A stretch of DNA of 64,000 bases from Pseudomonas fluorescens (GTDB taxonomy: Bacteria; Pseudomonadota; Gammaproteobacteria; Pseudomonadales; Pseudomonadaceae): the NCBI RefSeq assembly GCF_902497785.1, contig NZ_CABVHK010000020.1, positions 1 to 64,000 of the forward strand, written 5' to 3'. How positions within the stretch are numbered: the first letter of the stretch is position 1; each line of letters begins with the position of its first letter. Shown piece by piece: positions 26,374-34,791 of this stretch. A program made the translations under genes and the position numbers. The notes below the pieces were generated by a model. It saw only the letters and a list, made by a program, of their open reading frames with translations, was not told the origin of the DNA and searched no databases.

Positions 26374-27210
26374 TCAGGGCAACACCGTCCACAACGCAAA
26401 CCCGGCATACCAGAGCACCGCCGCGCGCAGCAGCAGTTCCCAGATCCGGTCGAGACTGTTGATGCCGTCCGGGCCGACCACCGGCGCCGGAATCTCACCC
26501 GCTACCAGCCCGACCTTTTCAATCAATTGAGCAGCGCTGATGTTCCAGTTCAGCAACTCGTGCAGCATCACCCGGCTGACCGCGACAAAGTTGCCGACCA
26601 GCGCGAAGCTCGCTGCCAGCAGGCGCACCGGCACCCAGTCAAACGCGTGACGCAACTGTGCGGCGCGTTCGACGACGGCCGGGTTCTGCCCGTGCTCTTC
26701 GGCCAGGGCGAGCAATCGATAGCTCAATGCCGCCACGGGGCCGAGCAGGAAGTACCAGAAAATCACGGCGAAAAAGCTCTGATACGCCTCCCACAGCAAA
26801 TGCCCTTGAACTCGCTCCAGCAATTGTTCGCCATTGTCGGCGCAGATATCCAGGTCGCGCTGGGCCACGTGAGCGGCGGCTTGCAGGTCTTCCCGGCGCC
26901 AGGCATCGCGAAACGGCCCGAGGCCGGCCAGCAGATCACCGCGACCCAGGCTGTAAATTACCACCAGCAAATGCACGGGCAGTGCCAGCAAACCGTAAGC
27001 CACCGGCTCCAGCACCAGCAGCAACAGCCCCAGCAACGCCACCGGCAGCAACACCAGAATCACCAATATCAACCACGGACGTTCGACCAGACGCGGGCTG
27101 AGTTCAAGCTTGTGCAGCTCGCGCACCCAGCCGCCGTCACGTTGAATCCGATGGCGCAGGGCCGAGAACTTCTCGATCCACACCGCCAACAGCAACACCA
27201 GAAAACTCAT
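26374..27210 (-). CDS. ampE: AmpE, inner-membrane modulator of beta-lactamase signalling
   Basis: 278 residues, four to five hydrophobic helices (start SFLVLLLAVWIEKF; LVILVLLPVALLGLLLLVLE; a C-terminal helix ending FALWTVLP). AmpE is encoded with AmpD in enterics and pseudomonads; its biochemical role is not settled. The ATG overlaps the ampD stop by four bases, so the two are coupled. Confidence 0.92.
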   Translation of the reverse strand: MSFLVLLLAVWIEKFSALRHRIQRDGGWVRELHKLELSPRLVERPWLILVILVLLPVALLGLLLLVLEPVAYGLLALPVHLLVVIYSLGRGDLLAGLGPFRDAWRREDLQAAAHVAQRDLDICADNGEQLLERVQGHLLWEAYQSFFAVIFWYFLLGPVAALSYRLLALAEEHGQNPAVVERAAQLRHAFDWVPVRLLAASFALVGNFVAVSRVMLHELLNWNISAAQLIEKVGLVAGEIPAPVVGPDGINSLDRIWELLLRAAVLWYAGFALWTVLP

Positions 27211-27767
27211 CGTTGTTCCTCTTTAGCCAGGGCCGCGCGATAGCGCGCCCAGTCAAACGCCGGCCCCGGATCGGTTTTGCGCCCGGGTGCAATGTCACTG
27301 TGCCCGCAGATGCGCTGCGCGGTGATGGCCGTGAACGTGCTTTGCAGTTGCACGGTCAGGGCGGTCAACGCGTCATATTGAGCGTCGGTGAACGGCAGAT
27401 CATCCGTGCCTTCGAGCTCGATGCCCACGGAAAAATCGTTACAGGTTTCCCGACCGTCGAAACACGACACACCGGCATGCCAGGCGCGTTCAAGACAAGA
27501 GACAAACTGAGTGACAGTGCCGTCACGTTCGATCAGAAAATGCGCAGACACCCGTAGGTCAGCGATCCCTTCAAAGTAGGGATGCTCCGTGACATCCAGA
27601 CGATTCTGGAAAAATTCCTGCACCTTGCCGGTGGCAAACTGCGCCGGGGGCAGACTGATGTTGTGGATCACCAGCAGGGAAATTTCGCCCGAGGGGCGCG
27701 CATTGAAGTTGGGCGAGGGGCAGACATTCACGCCCTGACACCAACCGCTCGCGGGGTCCAGCTGCAT
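27207..27767 (-). CDS. ampD: 1,6-anhydro-N-acetylmuramyl-L-alanine amidase AmpD
   Basis: Cytosolic zinc amidase of 186 residues that removes the peptide from anhydromuropeptides during wall recycling; its loss derepresses AmpC beta-lactamase through AmpR. Zinc ligands: His in VIHNISLPP, His in ICGHSDIAPG and Asp in KTDPGP; the catalytic Glu lies in VGIELEGTDD. The start at 27767 (MQLDPASGW) has AAGGAA six bases upstream; the longer frame lacks such a site. No signal peptide, so this is the cytosolic AmpD rather than AmpDh2/3. Confidence 0.95.
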   Translation of the reverse strand: MQLDPASGWCQGVNVCPSPNFNARPSGEISLLVIHNISLPPAQFATGKVQEFFQNRLDVTEHPYFEGIADLRVSAHFLIERDGTVTQFVSCLERAWHAGVSCFDGRETCNDFSVGIELEGTDDLPFTDAQYDALTALTVQLQSTFTAITAQRICGHSDIAPGRKTDPGPAFDWARYRAALAKEEQR

Positions 27768-27832
27768 ACAGGTTCCTTCAACGTCGACGGTAAGGGGTGC
27801 CCAGTATGACGCGATAGCCCCTTGGCGCGCGA

Positions 27833-30043
27833 TCACTTGCCATGATTGAGACGCCGCAGGTTACCGATGACCGACTCCAGGGCGCGATCGAACAGCAACG
27901 TGTTGTCCAGGGTGCGCACCGCGCCACTATGAAAATCCAGGGCAAGACCGGTACGACTGCGTTCAAGCACTTTCGTCCCGGTGCGGTCGACGAAAATGTA
28001 CTTGCCTGAGGCATCGATGATCGCCGCCAGTTTGCAACGCAAGGTGTTTTCCTCGTCCTCCTGAAACTCGACCCAACTGCCCAACTGCAATTGATCGACC
28101 AGCAGTAAACCCGGATCATCCGCCGGCAAGCGAACCGAGACCGCCTCGACCGCCCCTTCGTCGGCACTGCGCAGAACGATTTCCTTCTGCACCAACACCC
28201 GCTGCGGCGCCTCGACCGGGTGTGTGGCTGTCGGCGTCTGGTCCGGGCGTTCGAACAACTGAAGGTGCAACCCCTCCAGCTCGCCGAAAAACTCCCCGGT
28301 GGCGAACGGATCGAAAGCGCAGCGGTTCAATCCTTCGCGCAAGGACTTGAGCAGCCCCGGCACCAACGACAAAAGTCGCAGGCTCGCGCCGGGTTCGTCA
28401 TGGACCTGCACGCTCCAGACCAGTTGCTCCAGAGTGTGCACATCGGCTTGCCATTCATCTGACTGATCGCCGTGTTTGAGGCAGGTCAACAGCAGCACCT
28501 GGCTCCAGGCGTCCTGAACAAATGCCACCACCCGTTGCGGCAGCACTTTGCCCAACAACACGTGGTTCAGCGCCTGCTCGACGCGCTGACGGGCCAGTTC
28601 GGTCCTGGCACGGCCTTCCTCGGCGTCGCGGGTCCGTTGCTCCAGCAACTCGCTGCGACGGCGCTCATCGCTGGTGAAGGCGAGAAAGTCCGCCAGCAAT
28701 TCGGAGAAAATCGCGGGATCGTCGACAAAGTCGTTCAACAGGCGCTGCACCACTTGCTCGATGCGCAAGTACAGATTGTCGCGCTGATGGTCATCGCACT
28801 CGCCCCAGCCCAAGGCGGCGTCGGCAATTTCGTTGAGTAGCCGACGCGCCGGGTGGCTGCTGCGGCTAAAGAAACTTTTGTCGAGCACCGCCACTTTCAG
28901 CATCGGGATCTGCAGGCGGCCGATCAACGCCTTGAGGGAATCCGGCAGGTTGCGGTCATCGAGGATGCACTCGAACAGCATAGCGATCAGGTTGATCACG
29001 TCTTCGTCAGCTACATCCACTCTGCGCGATTTACCGGTTTTGACGCTGACCCGAGTCACCAGCAATTCGAGTTGGTGACGCAGATCGAAGTCGTCCCGGG
29101 TCACTGACGCCGGCACGTACTGCTGCAAGTGCGAGAGCAGGCGCAGCAAATCGCGCGTGGAGATCGGCTGCGCCGGAGCACTGGCGTCCGGCATCGGCGT
29201 GACGCTTGCGCGCATCTGGACAAGCAGCTCCTGCAAGGCCGCGAACACTTCCTGCACACTGTCGTCGATCTGCGTGGCACCGACGCAGGCAGGGTTTTCG
29301 ACAGGGTCGGCATCGACACTGGCTTGCGCGCGATCGGTAAGCCGTCGCGCCGGAGCCGGTTGGAGGTCAGGCAAAATGCCCGTCGCCATCAGCAGTTGAT
29401 TGGCTTCGGCATACAGCTGATCGGCGTCACTGAGCACATAGCGTTCGAACAGCTTGAGGATGATCAACTTGACCTTGATCTCTACCCCGAGGTCGCGTCC
29501 GGCTTGCATGAAGTATTCACAAAGCATCGCCGGGCCCAGTGGATTGTGTTGCGTCACCAGTTTTTTGGCCAACAACATACTGAGTCGGGCGGTGAGTTGG
29601 TCGAGTGCAAAACCGTCGCGATTCAGCACCTTGTTGACCATGCCCTCCACCGCCAGGCGACGTTCGAGATCATCGCCGAACTGCGCCGCACCAGCCTCCA
29701 GGTTAAGGGCCTGTGGCAATGCTGTCCGGGCGCTCTCGGTGAGGCTGACGAAGGCCTGGAGGAAGTGTTCGAGAAACCCTCGCTCGATATTTTTGCGCTT
29801 GAGACGCAAGTCGCGCATGGCTTCGAAAAAAATGTTCTGCTCGACGTCGTCACGAGCGCGATCAGCCATTTCGAACAGGGTGTCGTCGGCGTTATCAAAC
29901 AGCTCCTGCAAACCATGCCTGAGCTGTAGCACGGCATTGTCACGAACCTGAAGCAGAATCACAGGCACGCGGCTGAGCGGCGACGTTGTCGTCTGATCCG
30001 TTGCCCACTTGCGCAAAGGCACTACCTTGCCGTCGTTGTGCAT
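27833..30043 (-). CDS. DUF1631 domain protein
   Basis: 736 residues from the ATG at 30043, which follows GGAGGT; the frame further upstream is not needed. Mostly helical, acidic in the middle, with a C-terminal SH3/PilZ-like beta segment (LGSWVEFQEDEENTLRCKLA, then RTGLALDFHSG). The family is annotated only as DUF1631 and the PA4523 orthologue is often mislabelled. It lies 65 bases before ampD on the same strand, possibly in one transcript. Function unknown; a c-di-GMP link through the PilZ-like tail is speculation. Confidence 0.8.
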   Translation of the reverse strand: MHNDGKVVPLRKWATDQTTTSPLSRVPVILLQVRDNAVLQLRHGLQELFDNADDTLFEMADRARDDVEQNIFFEAMRDLRLKRKNIERGFLEHFLQAFVSLTESARTALPQALNLEAGAAQFGDDLERRLAVEGMVNKVLNRDGFALDQLTARLSMLLAKKLVTQHNPLGPAMLCEYFMQAGRDLGVEIKVKLIILKLFERYVLSDADQLYAEANQLLMATGILPDLQPAPARRLTDRAQASVDADPVENPACVGATQIDDSVQEVFAALQELLVQMRASVTPMPDASAPAQPISTRDLLRLLSHLQQYVPASVTRDDFDLRHQLELLVTRVSVKTGKSRRVDVADEDVINLIAMLFECILDDRNLPDSLKALIGRLQIPMLKVAVLDKSFFSRSSHPARRLLNEIADAALGWGECDDHQRDNLYLRIEQVVQRLLNDFVDDPAIFSELLADFLAFTSDERRRSELLEQRTRDAEEGRARTELARQRVEQALNHVLLGKVLPQRVVAFVQDAWSQVLLLTCLKHGDQSDEWQADVHTLEQLVWSVQVHDEPGASLRLLSLVPGLLKSLREGLNRCAFDPFATGEFFGELEGLHLQLFERPDQTPTATHPVEAPQRVLVQKEIVLRSADEGAVEAVSVRLPADDPGLLLVDQLQLGSWVEFQEDEENTLRCKLAAIIDASGKYIFVDRTGTKVLERSRTGLALDFHSGAVRTLDNTLLFDRALESVIGNLRRLNHGK

Positions 30044-30389
30044 CCTGACCTCCTGGAACGATGATTCTTCGGTTCGATACGCAAGCCTCACAGCCACGCT
30101 CAACGGGGAACGATGACCACCCGCTGTCATTCAACTATCGGGATTCAAATGGACGTCAAAGCCATGACGTCAAATGCAAGGCGGATTATCTTGCAAAAGA
30201 TGTCCCGCGCACCAGAGGACTCTGTGCATCTCATTGAGATAGACGTTTCCAATTGACCTTCGTTAAACGACGATTGCTTAAAGAGAATCGACCGAATGCA
30301 CGATTCAGAGCGTGTGCAAGGCTTTACACGCCTTGGGTTGCTCCACGCCATGGCCCTATAATCGAGCCACTTTGTTTGTGGAGTCCGTT
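30044..30389. other. Divergent intergenic region DUF1631/nadC
   Basis: 346 bases without a gene. It contains the ribosome site of the DUF1631 gene, a doubled GACGTCAAA motif (30152-30174) and the nadC promoter. No RNA gene or repeat was recognised. Confidence 0.6.
30333..30362 (+). promoter_or_regulatory. Sigma-70 promoter of nadC
   Basis: A perfect -10 TATAAT at 30357-30362 with TTGGGT at 30333-30338, 18-base spacer; transcription would start about 20 bases before the nadC ATG. Confidence 0.65.
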
Positions 30390-31238
30390 ATGCCGAATCT
30401 ACGTCTCGCCGATTTGACCGCCGAAATCGAAGCCAACGTACGCCGTGCGTTGCTCGAAGACATCGGCAGCGGCGACATCACTGCGCAGCTGATCCCTGCC
30501 GAACGCCTGGCCAAAGCCACCATCATCACCCGCGACGCCGCTGTCATTGCCGGCACTGCCTGGGTAGACACGGTATTCCGGCAACTGGACCCGCGAGTGG
30601 CGGTGCACTGGCAGGTGCGCGACGGCGAACGGGTGAAGCCCAATCAGCCGCTGTTCCACCTCGAAGGTCCGGCGCGCTCGCTGCTGACGGGCGAACGCAG
30701 TGCGCTGAATTTCCTGCAACTGCTGTCCGGTGTCGCCACTCGCGCGCAATACCTGGCGGATTTCGTTGCCCAAACCCAAGTGAAGCTGCTCGACACCCGC
30801 AAAACGTTGCCGGGGCTGCGTCTGGCGCAAAAGTACGCCGTGACCTGCGGCGGTTGCCACAACCACCGCATCGGCCTCTACGACGCCTTCCTCATCAAGG
30901 AAAACCACATTGCTGCCTGTGGGGGCATTCCTGAAGCGATCAACGCCGCGCACAAGATCGCCCCGGGCAAACCGGTGGAGATTGAAGTAGAGAGTCTGGC
31001 GGAACTGAAAGAAGCCCTGGCGGCCGGCGCCGATATCATCATGCTCGACGAGCTGAGCCTGGATGACATGCGCGAGGCCGTGCGCCTGAACGGTGGCAAG
31101 GCCAAACTGGAAGCCAGCGGCGGTATCAACGAAAGCACGCTGCTGCCCATCGCGGAAACGGGTGTGGATTACATTTCGATTGGTACGATGACCAAGGATC
31201 TGAAGGCTGTGGACCTATCGATGCGGCTCAGCCTCTGA
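30390..31238 (+). CDS. nadC: Nicotinate-nucleotide pyrophosphorylase (quinolinate phosphoribosyltransferase)
   Basis: 282 residues; converts quinolinate and PRPP to nicotinate mononucleotide in de novo NAD synthesis. Conserved blocks: GDITAQLIP, the LDTRKTLPGLR PRPP/substrate loop, GGCHNHRIGL, and the barrel-end glycines in ASGGINEST and IGTMTKD. The start ATG at 30390 follows GTGGAG. Monocistronic, closed by a REPIN. Confidence 0.95.
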   Translation: MPNLRLADLTAEIEANVRRALLEDIGSGDITAQLIPAERLAKATIITRDAAVIAGTAWVDTVFRQLDPRVAVHWQVRDGERVKPNQPLFHLEGPARSLLTGERSALNFLQLLSGVATRAQYLADFVAQTQVKLLDTRKTLPGLRLAQKYAVTCGGCHNHRIGLYDAFLIKENHIAACGGIPEAINAAHKIAPGKPVEIEVESLAELKEALAAGADIIMLDELSLDDMREAVRLNGGKAKLEASGGINESTLLPIAETGVDYISIGTMTKDLKAVDLSMRLSL

Positions 31239-31253
31239 CAGAAAATGAAAAAC

Positions 31254-31356
31254 TGTAGGAGCGAGCTTGCTCGCGATGGACTCTGTAGCGCCGCGTTTTT
31301 CCAAAGAATCCCGCGTCTCCGTTAACGTCCATCGCGAGCAAGCTCGCTCCTACAAA
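31254..31356. repeat. REPIN after nadC
   Basis: TGTAGGAGCGAGCTTGCTCG and its inverse flank about 55 bases; the same family as at 24021. Its right end abuts the stop of the next, convergent gene. Confidence 0.9.
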
Positions 31357-31662
31357 TCAGACCACCAGATTGTTCATCTCGCAGTACTCTTCCCACTCGA
31401 CGCCCAATACTTCGGCCGCCTCCTTGTGCAGCACGATGCGCGCCGCCTCGAATTCTTCGGGGCTCGAGGTGTACTTGAGCGTCAGCTCCCACGGCTGCAA
31501 ACCCTGGGCTTCCGCCTCGTCTTCGAACGCCCACTGGATCTGGTCTTTCTGATCGTCGGCGGGCAGGTCTTTGATCTCTTCAGCTAGCTGGGGCGTGTCG
31601 AGCACGTACTTTTTCAGTGCTTCTTCGTGCCTGGCTTCCTGGGTCAATTCTTTAACGGTCAT
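31357..31662 (-). CDS. Small acidic protein, DUF6388-like
   Basis: 101 residues, strongly acidic and predicted helical (EEALKKYVLDTPQLAEEI; EFEAARIVLHKEAAEVLG), with no export signal. I believe it belongs to the DUF6388 family of small pseudomonad proteins, from memory of the pattern. The ribosome site is weak. It is isolated between a REPIN and tRNA-Thr. Function unknown. Confidence 0.65.
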   Translation of the reverse strand: MTVKELTQEARHEEALKKYVLDTPQLAEEIKDLPADDQKDQIQWAFEDEAEAQGLQPWELTLKYTSSPEEFEAARIVLHKEAAEVLGVEWEEYCEMNNLVV

Positions 31663-31723
31663 GTCGTTCTCGCTGATCGGGGGAATGGAAGATGGATCTG
31701 GATCATCAAGGATCTCTCTGACG

Positions 31724-31748
31724 CAAAAAAACCGCGTGGAGCCCGGTT
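31724..31748 (-). terminator. Intrinsic terminator after tRNA-Thr
   Basis: On the minus strand AACCG pairs with CGGTT across a nine-base loop, followed by a run of T. It lies about 50 bases after the tRNA. Confidence 0.65.
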
Positions 31749-31800
31749 TGTCTGGCCTTCAGAACCATTCGTGGATCATTTGAAAACACGGTGTCGCTTT

Positions 31801-31873
31801 TGCCCGAGACAGGAATTGAACCTGCGACCTTCGCGTTACGAGTGCGATGCTCTACCAACTGAGCTACACGGGC
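31801..31873 (-). tRNA. tRNA-Thr (anticodon CGT)
   Basis: Full cloverleaf on the minus strand: acceptor GCCCGTG with CTCGGGC (one U-U mismatch), D arm AGCTCAGTTGGTAGAGC, anticodon loop CTCGTAA giving CGT, T arm GCAGGTTCAATTCCTGT. The CCA end is not encoded. A terminator follows. Confidence 0.95.
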
Positions 31874-31925
31874 GGTGGGCTAAACCTAGCACTGACTTCG
31901 GGGTCAGGCAACTTCGCCAACCTTT

Positions 31926-32020
31926 AAAAGCAAAAGATCGCAGCCTGCGGCAGCTCCTACATGGAATACGCGTAGGAGTTGCCGCAGGCTCGGGCCGCGT
32001 TCGGACGATCTTTTGATCTT
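31926..32020. repeat. REP-like repeat between tRNA-Thr and pnp
   Basis: GATCGCAGCCTGCGGCAGC and its diverged inverse (GTTGCCGCAGGCTCG, GACGATCTTTTGATC), the same family as at 10866. Confidence 0.7.
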
Positions 32021-32033
32021 TCGGTACACCAAC

Positions 32034-32071
32034 AAAAAAATGCCCCGCAGCTTTCACTGCGGGGCATTTTT
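32034..32071 (-). terminator. Terminator of the rpsO-pnp transcript
   Basis: AATGCCCCGCAG and CTGCGGGGCATT form a 12-pair stem with T-runs on both strands. It ends the long rimP-to-pnp operon and can work in both directions. Confidence 0.92.
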
Positions 32072-32103
32072 ACAACGTTGTAACGGTCAGGCAATGCGCG
32101 TGA

Positions 32104-34209
32104 TTACACGCCCGAAGCCTTGGCCGCTGCTACGTCTTTGATGGACAGCTTGATACGGCCGCGGTTGTCCACGTCCAGTACCAGTACTTCCACTTCCTGG
32201 CCTTCTTTCAGGATGTCGGTCACTTTCTCAACGCGAGCGTCGCTCAGCATCGAGATGTGAACCAGACCGTCTTTGCCCGGCAGGATGTTGACGAATGCGC
32301 CGAAGTCGACGATGCGCTCAACCTTGCCGACGTAGATCTTGCCGATTTCAGCTTCTGCGGTGATGCCCAGAACGCGCTGACGTGCTGCTTCAGCCGCTTC
32401 CTTGGTTTCGCCGAAGATCTTGATCGAGCCGTCGTCTTCGATGTCGATCGAAGCCTTGGTCTCTTCACAGATCGCACGAATGGTCGCGCCGCCTTTACCG
32501 ATGACATCACGGATTTTGTCGGTGTCGATTTTCATCGCGATCATGGTCGGAGCGTTTTCCGACAGTTCGGTACGCGACTGGCCAATGATCTGGTTCATCT
32601 GACCGAGGATGTTCAGGCGCGCTTCCAGGGCTTGGCCCAGAGCGATCTCCATGATTTCTTCGGTGATGCCTTTGATCTTGATGTCCATCTGCAGCGCGGT
32701 CACACCTTTGGCGGTACCGGCTACTTTGAAGTCCATGTCGCCCAGGTGGTCTTCGTCGCCCAGGATGTCGGTCAGTACGGCGAACTTCTCGCCTTCTTTA
32801 ACCAGACCCATGGCGATACCGGCAACCGGTGCCTTCATCGGAACGCCGGCGTCCATCAGGGCCAGGGAAGCGCCGCAGACCGAAGCCATGGAGCTCGAAC
32901 CGTTGGACTCGGTGATTTCCGATACAACACGAATGGTGTACGGGAACACGTCAGCAGCAGGCAGCATGGCTGCAATCGAACGACGGGCCAGACGGCCGTG
33001 ACCGATTTCGCGACGACCAGCGCCACCCATGCGACCACACTCACCTACCGAGAACGGAGGGAAGTTGTAGTGCAGCATGAACGGGTCTTTTTTCTCGCCT
33101 TCCAGGGTGTCCAGCAACTGTGCGTCACGGGCGGTACCCAGTGTTGCAACGACCAGCGCCTGGGTTTCGCCACGGGTGAACAGTGCCGAACCGTGGGTCT
33201 TTGGCAGAACACCGACTTCGATGTTCAACGGACGGACGGTCTTGGTGTCGCGGCCGTCGATACGTGGCTTGCCGTTGACGATGTTTTCGCGAACGGTGCG
33301 GTATTCGATTTCGCCGAAAGCGGCTTTGACTTCGCTGGAAGAAGGCTGGCCTTCTTCACCGGACAGCTTGGCCACAACCTGGTCTTTCAGCTCGCCCAGA
33401 CGTGCATAACGGTCGGCTTTGACGGTGATGGCGTAAGCCTGGGAGATCGCGTCGCCGAACTCGGCACGGATCGCGCCCAGCAGAGCGGTGGCTTCTGGCT
33501 GAGGAGCCCAGGTCCAGGTTGGCTTGGCAGCTTCGGCAGCCAGTTCTTTAACGGCGTTGATCACCACCTGGAACTCGTCGTGAGCAAACAGTACCGCGCC
33601 CAGCATCTGGTCTTCGGTCAGCTCTTTGGCTTCCGATTCAACCATCAGAACGGCTTCCGAAGTACCGGCAACGACCATGTCCAGGCTCGAAGCTTTCTGT
33701 TGTTCGTAAGTCGGGTTCAGCAGGTAGCCAGTGCTTTCGTGGAACGCAACGCGGGCAGCGCCGATCGGGCCATCGAAAGGAATACCGGAGATTGCCAGCG
33801 CAGCCGAGGTACCGATCATCGCAGCGATGTCCGGATCGGTCTTCTTGCTGGTGGAAACGACGGTGCAGACAACCTGCACTTCGTTCATGAAGCCTTCAGG
33901 GAACAGCGGACGGATCGGACGGTCGATCAGTCGGGAAGTCAGGGTTTCTTTCTCGGAAGGACGGCCTTCGCGCTTGAAGAAACCGCCAGGGATCTTACCG
34001 GCAGCGTAAGTCTTTTCCTGGTAGTGAACGGACAGAGGGAAGAAGCCCTTGCCTGGATCGGCTTGTTTGGCACCGACTACGGTCACCAATACGCTGACGT
34101 CGTCGTCAACGGTGACCAATACTGCGCCGGAGGCCTGACGGGCGATACGGCCAGTCTCGAGGGTAACGGTCGACTGACCGAACTGGAATTTTTTGATTAC
34201 CGGGTTCAC
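32104..34209 (-). CDS. pnp: Polyribonucleotide nucleotidyltransferase (PNPase)
   Basis: 701 residues; phosphorolytic 3'-5' RNase and degradosome partner. Two RNase PH domains (the second with the GGAGRREIGHGRLA and FPYTIRVVSEITESNGSSSM blocks), a KH domain (IRDVIGKGGATIRAI, about 560) and an S1 domain (VGKVERIVDFGAFVNILPG) at the end. The start is the GTG at 34209. Last gene of the superoperon, 195 bases after rpsO. In enterics PNPase autoregulates through an RNase III-cut stem in this gap; a weak AGGCT/AGCCT hairpin is the only candidate seen here. Confidence 0.97.
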   Translation of the reverse strand: MNPVIKKFQFGQSTVTLETGRIARQASGAVLVTVDDDVSVLVTVVGAKQADPGKGFFPLSVHYQEKTYAAGKIPGGFFKREGRPSEKETLTSRLIDRPIRPLFPEGFMNEVQVVCTVVSTSKKTDPDIAAMIGTSAALAISGIPFDGPIGAARVAFHESTGYLLNPTYEQQKASSLDMVVAGTSEAVLMVESEAKELTEDQMLGAVLFAHDEFQVVINAVKELAAEAAKPTWTWAPQPEATALLGAIRAEFGDAISQAYAITVKADRYARLGELKDQVVAKLSGEEGQPSSSEVKAAFGEIEYRTVRENIVNGKPRIDGRDTKTVRPLNIEVGVLPKTHGSALFTRGETQALVVATLGTARDAQLLDTLEGEKKDPFMLHYNFPPFSVGECGRMGGAGRREIGHGRLARRSIAAMLPAADVFPYTIRVVSEITESNGSSSMASVCGASLALMDAGVPMKAPVAGIAMGLVKEGEKFAVLTDILGDEDHLGDMDFKVAGTAKGVTALQMDIKIKGITEEIMEIALGQALEARLNILGQMNQIIGQSRTELSENAPTMIAMKIDTDKIRDVIGKGGATIRAICEETKASIDIEDDGSIKIFGETKEAAEAARQRVLGITAEAEIGKIYVGKVERIVDFGAFVNILPGKDGLVHISMLSDARVEKVTDILKEGQEVEVLVLDVDNRGRIKLSIKDVAAAKASGV

Positions 34210-34404
34210 GGTGTCCTACCTTCTTTTGTGGCTCTTGGGGAACTTGTCTTCTTGCGAAATTCTTGGGCAATGTCGGGAATCGGCCCAACGCCTGTCCAGG
34301 GTAAAACGTGTATCCAGATAAAACTTGAGGCTGGGAGCCTGCCATGCGCCAGCGGGAAACCCACTGACGTACGACAGACAACCAACCTCTAGCGCAATCG
34401 CTGA

Positions 34405-34674
34405 TTAGCGACGCAGACCCAGGCGACCGATCAGAGCCTGGTAACGGCCCAGATCTTTACCTTTCAGGTAGTCCAGCAGCTTACGGCGCTGGTTTACCAT
34501 GCGGATCAGACCACGACGGGAGTGGTGATCTTTACCGTTGGCCTTGAAGTGACCTTGCAGCTTGTTGATGTTGTGGGTCAGCAGTGCAACTTGCACTTCT
34601 GGCGAACCAGTGTCACCAACAGCTTGCTGGTAGTCAGCTACGATTTGAGCTTTTTCTTGAACGTCGAGAGCCAT
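34405..34674 (-). CDS. rpsO: Ribosomal protein S15
   Basis: 89 residues, full family length; contains the SPEVQVALLTHNINKLQGHFK and HHSRRGLIRMVNQRRKLLDY blocks that bind 16S rRNA helices 20-22. AAAGGA lies nine bases before the ATG. A 118-base leader separates it from truB and holds a hairpin that could serve autoregulation by S15. Confidence 0.98.
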   Translation of the reverse strand: MALDVQEKAQIVADYQQAVGDTGSPEVQVALLTHNINKLQGHFKANGKDHHSRRGLIRMVNQRRKLLDYLKGKDLGRYQALIGRLGLRR

Positions 34675-34693
34675 GAGGCAATCCTTTTATCAG

Positions 34694-34718
34694 GAAACTG
34701 TTTCAAAGAAACAGCTTC
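34694..34718 (-). promoter_or_regulatory. Hairpin in the rpsO leader
   Basis: On the minus strand GAAGCTGTTTC and GAAACAGTTTC pair over ten or eleven positions around TTT, ending about 20 bases before the rpsO start. No T-run follows, so it is not a terminator; position suggests S15 feedback control. Confidence 0.45.
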
Positions 34719-34791
34719 AACAGGCCAGGGACAAATCCCTGTATCTAAAAATGAGTAGTGACCGTGCCTGTTAACAGCCACCCTCGTCCGG

